From assembly GCA_031262285.1 (NCBI GenBank), contig JAISHZ010000009.1, forward strand, positions 1 to 6,007: 6,007 nucleotides of DNA, in the 5' to 3' direction. Of the stretch, positions 1 to 4,507 are shown piece by piece. Both the position numbers and the translations under genes were made by a program. The stretch's first letter is position 1, and every line of letters begins with the position of its first letter. The notes beneath the pieces were generated by a model. The model saw nothing but the letters and a program-made list of their open reading frames with translations. It ran no database searches and had not been told where the DNA came from. Origin of the DNA: Lachnospiraceae bacterium (GTDB taxonomy: Bacteria > Bacillota_A > Clostridia > Lachnospirales > Lachnospiraceae).

Positions 1-996
1 GGCTGCTTGTTCTTCCGTTTCAAATGCGTTCATATGCCCTTTGGGGAAACTCCAAGTCCGCGACCCATGCTGAAATAGCACAAGATATTCCGGCTCGCCG
101 CTCATGAAGCGATACACAATGATACCCGCTGATTTGTGATAAATCGCGTCAATGGTTGTTTGATAAAACTTCTCCACAAAATGAACTGCTTCGCCGATTT
201 CATTTTGCGTAAATACCATGCCGTCGGGCGCTGCTACTAATTTATCCTCCACATCGTTCTCGCGATGTATGATACCTATGACCCGCCCGGTGAAGGTTTT
301 CAGTGGTTCGCTTACCCCCATGATGTATACATCAAGCCCCGAACCGTCCGGAGCAAGTTCGTCATCAAGATAACCGTAGTTGATACTGTAAAAAATAGTA
401 TTCGTTCGAGGGTGATATGTACCTGCCGGGCGATCAACGGTGACGGTAGCGATCGTACCAAGTAACGCCCTGACTTGCGCTTTGCGTAGGATTTGGCTTA
501 TGACGTTGTCTTTCCCCTCAGTATAAGCATTCCTGTCATTCGGATATTTCACTGCCAATTCCAACTTGGTTTTTTCATATTCATGAGCGGCAGTGCTGTT
601 CGCATTCAGATAATCTCGAAAGCGGATATAGTTTTTCCACTGCGTGCTGCCATAAATTACGATATGAATATGATATGATCTCGTGTCAGCCTCTTCATTG
701 CCGTCACACAATAAAATGTCGTTTGAAATGGCGTGTAATTTACTTTTGTAAAAGCCTTTCTCCTCAAGTACACCGATCAATGGTAAAACACTGTCAAAGT
801 TGATCACGCCAACCGCAATATCAATGATTGGCTTCGCTTTTACAGAACGGATTGCGGTACTTCCAACATGCTGAATATCCACAGCGGCATCACCGAATAC
901 GCTTTTTAACTGTGCGATTGTCCGTGCCGAGGCGGTTTCCCACTCCGGGTCGTGATCGTATAATTCCACTGTTCCACGTTTACATCCGAGTACCAT
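1..996 (-). CDS. GrpB / pyrophosphatase-like / Nudix three-domain fusion protein (C-terminus beyond window)
   Basis: I translated this by hand. It is open from an ATG at 996 to the left edge, giving 332 residues with no stop. Residues 1-170 are a GrpB (UPF0157) domain with the nucleotidyltransferase-fold signature HVGSTA (43-48) and AKPIID (54-59), RSYHIH (106-111), RFRDYL (125-130) and AYTEGK (157-162). Residues about 182-280 resemble the short clostridial family-I inorganic pyrophosphatase-like proteins: NYGYL (206-210), DGSGLD (217-222), KLVAAP (252-257). Residues about 287-332 begin a Nudix domain. In it, the segment WSFPKGHMNAFE (315-326) gives G320, five residues, then E326, as in the first half of the Nudix box; the RE..EE half lies outside. 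The start is fixed by AGGAGGT four bases upstream. The gene follows the winged-helix gene by 48 bp on the same strand and is probably in its operon. Expected location is cytoplasmic. Domain identities are firm for GrpB and good for the other two; substrate and real activity are unknown. Confidence 0.88.
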   Translation of the reverse strand, partial: MVLGCKRGTVELYDHDPEWETASARTIAQLKSVFGDAAVDIQHVGSTAIRSVKAKPIIDIAVGVINFDSVLPLIGVLEEKGFYKSKLHAISNDILLCDGNEEADTRSYHIHIVIYGSTQWKNYIRFRDYLNANSTAAHEYEKTKLELAVKYPNDRNAYTEGKDNVISQILRKAQVRALLGTIATVTVDRPAGTYHPRTNTIFYSINYGYLDDELAPDGSGLDVYIMGVSEPLKTFTGRVIGIIHRENDVEDKLVAAPDGMVFTQNEIGEAVHFVEKFYQTTIDAIYHKSAGIIVYRFMSGEPEYLVLFQHGSRTWSFPKGHMNAFETEEQAA

Positions 997-1000
997 ATCG

Positions 1001-1007
1001 ACCTCCT
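1001..1007 (-). promoter_or_regulatory. Perfect Shine-Dalgarno AGGAGGT for the GrpB fusion gene
   Basis: On the minus strand AGGAGGT sits four bases before the ATG at 996-994. It decides the start of the fusion gene and implies independent, efficient translation within the operon rather than dependence on read-in from the upstream gene. Confidence 0.85.
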
Positions 1008-1044
1008 AAAAATGATCTACCCACCGTAATATTGTCGTTTTGCG

Positions 1045-2028
1045 TCAAAGTATCCCGGTAGTTTGCCAACGAATCTGTTCCACCAATTCGTATGCAGCAT
1101 CGTGTATTCGTTTGGGCTGCTCCGTAAAGAACTCGATCACCGATTTATGATTTTTGATATTCCAGAGCCCTGCCACTTGTCCGTCAATGGCGATCGTCGG
1201 GAGACAGATACCCGCTCTTGTGACGACCGCTTTTTTATATTCCGCTGAAAGTACTGCACTGCGTTCCATGTATGACACGATGAGCGGGTCAAATCCGGAC
1301 AGCAATGTTAATGGGGGAATATCGCCGGTATCTGTTTTGTCATCTATGTCATAATAAACACCTTTATTGTATTCGAACCGAGAATACTCGTCCAGATTGA
1401 GCGAAAGCAGCTCCTTTTTCCTCTCTTTCTGTAATCCAAAGAACCACGCTGCATCCTTGAGCGTCGCAGGACCGTAAGCCGCGAGAAATCTTCGAAACAA
1501 ATCCGGCAGTACCTCCTCGAATGTTTGCGTGGGTTCGGCATCGATCAAATCAAAATCGCGACTCGTCATCTCACGGAAAGCGACCTTGCCAAGGCGCGCC
1601 AACTCGCAAAAAACACCACCCCATGGGGATAATGCTCTTTCGATGATATATCTGTCATATTCATCCGCAAATATCAAACGCATTTCGGAACGTGAATAAA
1701 CACCGTCCTCCATAAGTCCAATCACTTTGTCTGCTATTTCCTTATATGGCTCGCCAAAGCGCCATTCACCTGAATTGAGCGCCAGCAACGTCGGCAAGTC
1801 ATCAATAGGTACGCCGTGCAGCGCGTGGTGGATCCATGTCTTCGTGAGAGCGTGTTTCCATCCTATCAGACTCGCACCTCGAATCAGGGCTGAAAAAGCG
1901 ACATTCCGATGGAACCAACAATGTAAGCCCAGAAGTTCATGGGAAAGCATGGTAATATCCGTACATTTTCGCGATAGATACAGTCCGTGCATCCGCCTTC
2001 GCAAAATGTGTTCCGTAGTCTTATCCAC
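1045..2028 (-). CDS. Winged-helix DNA-binding protein, HTH_42 / AlkZ (YcaQ)-like family
   Basis: 327 residues, near the usual length for the family (Pfam HTH_42; E. coli YcaQ/AlkZ and Streptomyces AlkX are DNA glycosylases that unhook alkylated or crosslinked bases). Family landmarks: N-terminal helix rich in Arg (10-13), the LLGL block (32-35), KTWIHHALHGVPIDDLP (63-79) in place of the usual TW..RGTLH...DLP, FLAAYGPATLKDAAWFFGL (181-199), LLSGFDPLIVSYMERS (242-257), and the C-terminal strand PTIAIDGQVAGLWN (277-290). Where characterised AlkZ proteins have a catalytic QxQ or QxD after the LLGL-type block, this protein reads H36-C37-W38, so glycosylase activity is doubtful or altered. The start is GTG at 2028 with a weak SD-like AAAGTGAG about 10 bases upstream; a TAA in the same frame lies immediately before it. 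The next possible start, ATG at codon 13, would remove part of the first helix and lacks a well-spaced SD. It is likely first gene of an operon with the GrpB fusion. Confidence 0.87.
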   Translation of the reverse strand: MDKTTEHILRRRMHGLYLSRKCTDITMLSHELLGLHCWFHRNVAFSALIRGASLIGWKHALTKTWIHHALHGVPIDDLPTLLALNSGEWRFGEPYKEIADKVIGLMEDGVYSRSEMRLIFADEYDRYIIERALSPWGGVFCELARLGKVAFREMTSRDFDLIDAEPTQTFEEVLPDLFRRFLAAYGPATLKDAAWFFGLQKERKKELLSLNLDEYSRFEYNKGVYYDIDDKTDTGDIPPLTLLSGFDPLIVSYMERSAVLSAEYKKAVVTRAGICLPTIAIDGQVAGLWNIKNHKSVIEFFTEQPKRIHDAAYELVEQIRWQTTGIL

Positions 2029-2166
2029 TTAATGAAAACTCACTTTCTTGTGATAATTCACTGCTTGATACGATTTGTCTTGTCGAAAACTACAGCGTAA
2101 TTTCGATATAAGGTGTTGTTCTTCGCCGTCTATCAATGATAGGAACTCGAATTTGGTTTCAATCAT
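2029..2166 (-). CDS. Possible 45-residue small ORF abutting the winged-helix gene (doubtful)
   Basis: ATG at 2166 opens a 45-codon frame that begins MIETKFEFLS and ends NYHKKVSFH, with TAA at 2031-2029 touching the GTG at 2028. The small ORF is in the same frame as the winged-helix gene, separated only by that stop. I see no Shine-Dalgarno before its ATG, and the best promoter -10 ends about 9 bases upstream, so it would be essentially leaderless. It could be a leader peptide, a remnant of an N-terminal extension cut by a nonsense mutation, or chance. I do not recognise the peptide. Confidence 0.22.
   Translation of the reverse strand: MIETKFEFLSLIDGEEQHLISKLRCSFRQDKSYQAVNYHKKVSFH
2130..2142. 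promoter_or_regulatory. tetO-like perfect palindrome (possible operator)
   Basis: CTATCAATGATAG is a perfect 6-1-6 palindrome. On the minus strand it reads CTATCATTGATAG, the same 13 bases as the core of Tn10 tetO1 as I recall it. It lies between the candidate promoter at 2176-2204 and the winged-helix start, and its TTGATA could itself serve as a -35, though no good -10 follows at 17 bp. A palindrome of this size is expected about once or twice by chance in 6 kb, and no TetR-family gene is visible here. The operator role is therefore only a suggestion. Confidence 0.3.
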
Positions 2167-2175
2167 GATTATTTG

Positions 2176-2204
2176 ATTTTAGCACGCATATTGGAAAAAG
2201 TCGA
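2176..2204 (-). promoter_or_regulatory. Candidate promoter of the winged-helix / GrpB-fusion operon
   Basis: On the minus strand, TCGACT (2204-2199; 4 of 6 against TTGACA) is followed after 17 bp by TAAAAT (2181-2176; 5 of 6), preceded by TGC as an extended -10. Transcription would begin near 2169, giving a leader of roughly 140 nt before the GTG at 2028 that includes the tetO-like palindrome. This is the best promoter-like match I found upstream of the operon, but the -35 is weak. Confidence 0.4.
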
Positions 2205-2242
2205 CAATATTCTTGCGAAATCTTACGGAGTGCGACTTCGAA

Positions 2243-2306
2243 GTTACATTTCAAGCGTTCGCTGATCTACGTTTCAAGGTCAGTGTATCCCGGACGAACC
2301 GGGTTC
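2243..2306. repeat. Repeat copy A, ending in the GAACC-G-GGTTC palindrome
   Basis: Positions 2243-2296 align to 4339-4391 with 46 of 54 positions identical including one gap; the last 16 bases (CAGTGTATCCCGGACG) are identical. It is followed at once by GAACC (2296-2300), one G, then GGTTC (2302-2306), a perfect short inverted repeat. The 18 bases TGTATCCCGGACGAACCG at 2284-2301 recur exactly at 2328-2345. It looks like one member of a dispersed intergenic repeat family rather than coding sequence. Confidence 0.7.
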
Positions 2307-2327
2307 ACTCCACTACGTTAAGGGCTA

Positions 2328-2345
2328 TGTATCCCGGACGAACCG
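2328..2345. repeat. Repeat copy B, 18-bp exact direct repeat leading into the stem-loop
   Basis: TGTATCCCGGACGAACCG is identical to 2284-2301, 44 bp upstream. Here the final GAACCG forms the outer end of the long stem-loop at 2340-2462 rather than a tight hairpin. Confidence 0.8.
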
Positions 2346-2462
2346 CGCAGAGCCGAGGGAGTTTTGGGTGTTAGACTCTCTGGGCGTTCCGATGAGCCCG
2401 GGCATGGTCTCCATCTTCACAGAACGTATAACACCCAAAAATCCCTCGGCTCTGTGCGGTTC
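2340..2462. repeat. Long stem-loop element, 34-bp near-perfect inverted repeat with structured loop
   Basis: Left arm 2340-2373 and right arm 2429-2462 are reverse complements except at two places: G2347 faces T2455, and G2361 faces A2441. The 55-nt loop holds two smaller hairpins: C2380-C2385 pairs with G2396-G2401 around a 10-nt loop, and ATGG 2404-2407 pairs with CCAT 2411-2414 around TCT. On the plus strand the first mismatch is an allowed G-U pair, while on the minus strand it would be A-C; this hints, weakly, that the plus-strand RNA is the folded form. No U-run follows the stem, so it does not look like an intrinsic terminator. It could be a MITE-like element (no target-site duplication seen), a dispersed palindromic repeat, or a structured RNA. 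ORFs crossing it are products of the symmetry and I do not call them genes. Confidence 0.85.
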
Positions 2463-2597
2463 TGTGCACCGATAAGCTATTAAACATCGACAAACAGAAA
2501 AAAGAATCTGATTCATCTTTACTTTGGGTAGTTGACGATTGCATCTGAAATTTATGTTATTGACATAGCGCGTAAAATAGTAATGTTATAAGTATAT

Positions 2598-2606
2598 ATT
2601 ATAGCA
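2598..2606 (-). promoter_or_regulatory. Candidate divergent promoter, extended -10 TGCTATAAT
   Basis: The minus strand carries TGC followed by a consensus TATAAT (2603-2598). No good -35 lies at the right distance (TAATAA at 2626-2621), but an extended -10 can work without one. Transcription would run left from about 2591, through the stem-loop and repeat copies, towards the winged-helix operon. The segment is very A+T rich, so a chance match is possible. Confidence 0.3.
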
Positions 2607-2613
2607 AAATCAT

Positions 2614-2642
2614 TTGACAATTATTACGTTTAGTGATATAGT
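2614..2642 (+). promoter_or_regulatory. Promoter of the PadR-DUF2812 operon
   Basis: TTGACA (2614-2619) matches the -35 consensus exactly. After a 17-bp spacer comes TATAGT (2637-2642), 5 of 6 to the -10. Transcription would start near 2649, giving a leader of about 40 nt before the PadR ATG. The flanking dyad covers the -10 box. Confidence 0.85.
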
Positions 2643-2657
2643 ACATTAAACGTAATA
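2622..2657. promoter_or_regulatory. Operator dyad straddling the -10 box, probable PadR autoregulatory site
   Basis: TATTACGTTTA (2622-2632) and its exact reverse complement TAAACGTAATA (2647-2657) form 11-bp arms around a 14-bp centre that contains the -10 hexamer TATAGT. The left arm lies in the promoter spacer and the right arm over the expected start site, so an occupying dimer would block RNA polymerase. PadR-family repressors commonly bind dyads in their own promoters. That this PadR binds here is inferred from position and symmetry. Confidence 0.7.
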
Positions 2658-2689
2658 CTTACTGACACAAATTCAAAGATGGAGCTATC

Positions 2690-3016
2690 ATGCGGGATAA
2701 CAGATCGGGTGGCGCGCTTACTGAGACGACTTTTCTTATTTTATTGTCCACTTATACACCGAAACATGGGTATGCGATTATGCAGTTTATTGAACTGGAA
2801 ACGAACGGTCGAGTACTGCTTGGTGCCGGTACTTTATACGGAGCGATAAACAGCCTGTTAGACAAAAAATGGATTATTTCAACCGGCGCGTCAGAACCGG
2901 GGAGCAACAAAAAAGATTATGAGATTACGCCACTCGGACGCATGATCGTAGAGCGAGAGATTGCACGAATCCATGAATTGTACAGCATGGCAAAAAAAAT
3001 TACAGATGACCTTTGA
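2690..3016 (+). CDS. PadR-family transcriptional regulator
   Basis: 108 residues, the usual size of a short (subfamily-2-like) PadR protein consisting of a winged-helix domain plus a C-terminal dimerisation helix. Typical features: ALTETTFLILL (9-19), HGYAIMQFIE (26-35), the recognition-helix block LLGAGTLYGAINSLLDKKWI (43-62), the wing ending in KKDYEITPLG (74-83), and the tail helix 84-108. PadR proteins are usually dimeric repressors relieved by small molecules, or regulators of membrane-protein genes next to them. The ATG at 2690 has GGAG five bases upstream. It is the first gene of an operon with the DUF2812 gene 55 bp downstream, and a strong promoter with a dyad precedes it. The effector is unknown. 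Confidence 0.95.
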   Translation: MRDNRSGGALTETTFLILLSTYTPKHGYAIMQFIELETNGRVLLGAGTLYGAINSLLDKKWIISTGASEPGSNKKDYEITPLGRMIVEREIARIHELYSMAKKITDDL

Positions 3017-3061
3017 AAGCAGGCAAAACGACAAAATAGCACGCGGTAAATCTGCGTAGAC

Positions 3062-3066
3062 GGGAG
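3062..3066 (+). promoter_or_regulatory. Ribosome binding site deciding the DUF2812 start
   Basis: GGGAG lies five bases before the ATG at 3072. An in-frame GTG at 3066 overlaps this site and has nothing suitable upstream, so the ATG at 3072 is preferred over the longer reading. Confidence 0.75.
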
Positions 3067-3071
3067 TGATA

Positions 3072-4121
3072 ATGGAAAAGAAAGTGTTTCGGTATTTTTT
3101 GGATTTTACACAAGGACAAGAGACATGGCTAAACGAAATGTCCCAAAAAGGTTGGCGGTTAAAAAAATGCGGGCAGCTATCCTATACGTTTGAAAACTGC
3201 GATCCGGGTGAGTATGAATATGCCGTTGAATTTGTTGGGTATCTGTCTGATACAAAGTCCAAAAGCTACAAGCAATTCTTGGATGAGATGGGATATCGAA
3301 CGATCTACAAGAATGTGAATGTCGGAATATACGTCGGAAAAGTGAAATGGCGGCCTTGGGCAGAGGGTGCCGGTCAGATAGCAACCGCTCCCGGCAATAT
3401 ACTAAAAGAGCTGATTATTGTAGAGAAGCGTAAGGATGGGACGCTATTTGAGTTGCATACTGATCTTTCAGATCAAATCGAAACCCTTCGTAAGATCAGT
3501 ACTCCTTATTATTTTAGCGCAGGGATGTTCTTTCTGGCAGCATGGATATGTGGCGTTTTGGCTCTTAGTATCCAAGCTTTTGCTTTTTTATTCGGTATTT
3601 TGCCGTTTTTGCTACTAAGCTGCTTGTGTTACTTTCCGGCAAGGAGTATTACAAAAAGAAGAAATCGTCTGCTTCAAGAAACCAAAGTGAACGAACATGA
3701 CTCGATCCGCAAAGGCAAAGGAAAGATTGTACTATTGATCTTATTACCTATCCTGATCCTCGCGAGTATTTTTGGCGGTATGTATCTGGCAGATATTCCG
3801 TTCAATAGCTATACGATGAGAATGGCAGTGACTTCTACCGGTAAAGCGTTTTGGAAATCAGAGTACCGATATTTTGATGGGATAAGGTATCACCAAGTTA
3901 CACTAGAACCGGGAAATCATACCATTCATGTGAACGTTACCACTAAGAGCGGTACTATCACCTTTACCGTTATGGGAAAGGCGGATGATACATACTTTAC
4001 TCAAACGATTGCCGAAAGCACGGATTTTGATTTTGTGATAGAAACGACCGAAAAAGAGAAGATCACACTTTCGATGGAAGCACAAAAACACGAAGGTAGC
4101 TTTCATGTCACATGGGAATAA
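3072..4121 (+). CDS. DUF2812 domain membrane protein with extracytoplasmic C-terminal domain
   Basis: 349 residues from the ATG at 3072 (a GTG at 3066 would add two residues but overlaps the RBS). Residues 1 to about 125 are a DUF2812 domain: KVFRYFLDF (4-12), WLNEMSQKGWRLKKC (19-33), YTFENCDPGEYEYAVEF (38-54). Residues about 146-166 and 168-190 form a hydrophobic hairpin followed by the basic stretch KRRNR (195-199); a third membrane span lies at about 218-240. By the positive-inside rule the N-terminal domain and the 191-217 loop are cytoplasmic, and residues 241-349 are outside. That outer part is rich in alternating hydrophobic residues, suggesting beta strands (for example NHTIHVNVTTKSGTITFTVMG, 282-302). 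DUF2812 proteins are commonly encoded beside PadR regulators in Bacillota; their function is not established. Co-transcription with the PadR gene is likely, so repressor release should induce this protein. A sensing, envelope-stress or drug-response role is a guess. Confidence 0.9.
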   Translation: MEKKVFRYFLDFTQGQETWLNEMSQKGWRLKKCGQLSYTFENCDPGEYEYAVEFVGYLSDTKSKSYKQFLDEMGYRTIYKNVNVGIYVGKVKWRPWAEGAGQIATAPGNILKELIIVEKRKDGTLFELHTDLSDQIETLRKISTPYYFSAGMFFLAAWICGVLALSIQAFAFLFGILPFLLLSCLCYFPARSITKRRNRLLQETKVNEHDSIRKGKGKIVLLILLPILILASIFGGMYLADIPFNSYTMRMAVTSTGKAFWKSEYRYFDGIRYHQVTLEPGNHTIHVNVTTKSGTITFTVMGKADDTYFTQTIAESTDFDFVIETTEKEKITLSMEAQKHEGSFHVTWE

Positions 4122-4338
4122 AGACGAAGGTTTCTTTTATGCTTATGGTGTTCATCGTAACATATCTAGTATAAACGTTTTCAATTACCTTTATGTTTCC
4201 TCTAAGAATTCTTGAAAGAGTTAATATGATTCAGCGAATCAATAACATAAAATTTATTAAATTCATTTATACTAGTTGCAACCCAAACGAAATAATGCAA
4301 CAGTTTGAAAGTAAAAATGCTTCAATTTCCTTGATCAG
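4122..4338. other. Convergent intergenic spacer, no gene seen
   Basis: A+T-rich sequence between the DUF2812 stop and repeat copy C. I see no plausible gene, no terminator hairpin close to the DUF2812 stop, and no RNA gene. The only local symmetry is the short palindrome AAGAATTCTT at 4205-4214. Small open frames here lack ribosome binding sites and run into the repeat. Confidence 0.6.
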
Positions 4339-4420
4339 GTTACAGTTCACGCGTTCGCCGATGTACATTCAAAGGCAGTGTATCCCGGACGCCTATTGTG
4401 CGAATTGTGCGCTCGGATAC
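4339..4420. repeat. Repeat copy C, diverged, same orientation as copy A
   Basis: Positions 4339-4391 match copy A (2243-2296) at 46 of 54 aligned positions; the shared end is CAGTGTATCCCGGACG (4376-4391). After it the sequence departs from copies A and B. It carries ATTGTGCG twice (4395-4402, 4404-4411), and GGATAC (4415-4420) is the reverse complement of GTATCC (4380-4385), so a different hairpin end is possible here. It lies between the PadR operon and the terminator. Confidence 0.65.
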
Positions 4421-4428
4421 CCCTCGTA

Positions 4429-4458
4429 AAAACCCCGGAGTAAATACTCCGGGGTTTT
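4429..4458. terminator. Bidirectional intrinsic terminator
   Basis: AAAACCCCGGAG pairs perfectly with CTCCGGGGTTTT around TAAATA, a 12-bp G+C-rich stem with A and T tracts at both ends. On the minus strand it ends in five Ts and lies about 50 bp after the surface-protein stop, so it clearly serves that gene. On the plus strand it has four Ts then CTCTT and could also stop the PadR-DUF2812 transcript about 310 bp after its last stop codon. Confidence 0.92.
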
Positions 4459-4507
4459 CTCTTGACCATTCAATCCCTATATCAGATCTTGTTTCGCTCA
4501 GAACTCA

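Noticed and set aside
1032..1043. 12-bp GCAAAACGACAA shared by the two intercistronic spacers (also 3023-3034)
   Set aside because: A shared 12-mer is expected by chance in a window of this size on both strands, and no symmetry or context supports it.
1050..1058. GTATCCCGG at the end of the winged-helix gene, resembling the repeat core
   Set aside because: It is only nine bases, within codons of a supported gene, and lacks the flanking repeat sequence.
1344..1541. Other frames inside the winged-helix, DUF2812 and surface-protein genes, for example this one
   Set aside because: They overlap strongly supported genes and show no ribosome sites or domain features.
2340..2462. Stem-loop as an intrinsic terminator, retron RNA or integron attC site
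   Set aside because: There is no U-run, no reverse transcriptase or integrase nearby, and I could not place attC core motifs at its ends.
2325..2516. 63-residue minus-strand ORF across the stem-loop
   Set aside because: Most of it is translation of the inverted repeat, it has no clear ribosome binding site, and the peptide resembles no known family.
2560..2565. A second TTGACA upstream of the PadR promoter
   Set aside because: No -10 hexamer lies at 16-18 bp; the nearest TATAAG is at a 21-bp spacing.
4193..4429. 78-residue plus-strand ORF in the convergent spacer
   Set aside because: It runs through repeat copy C, has no convincing ribosome site, and ends at the terminator.
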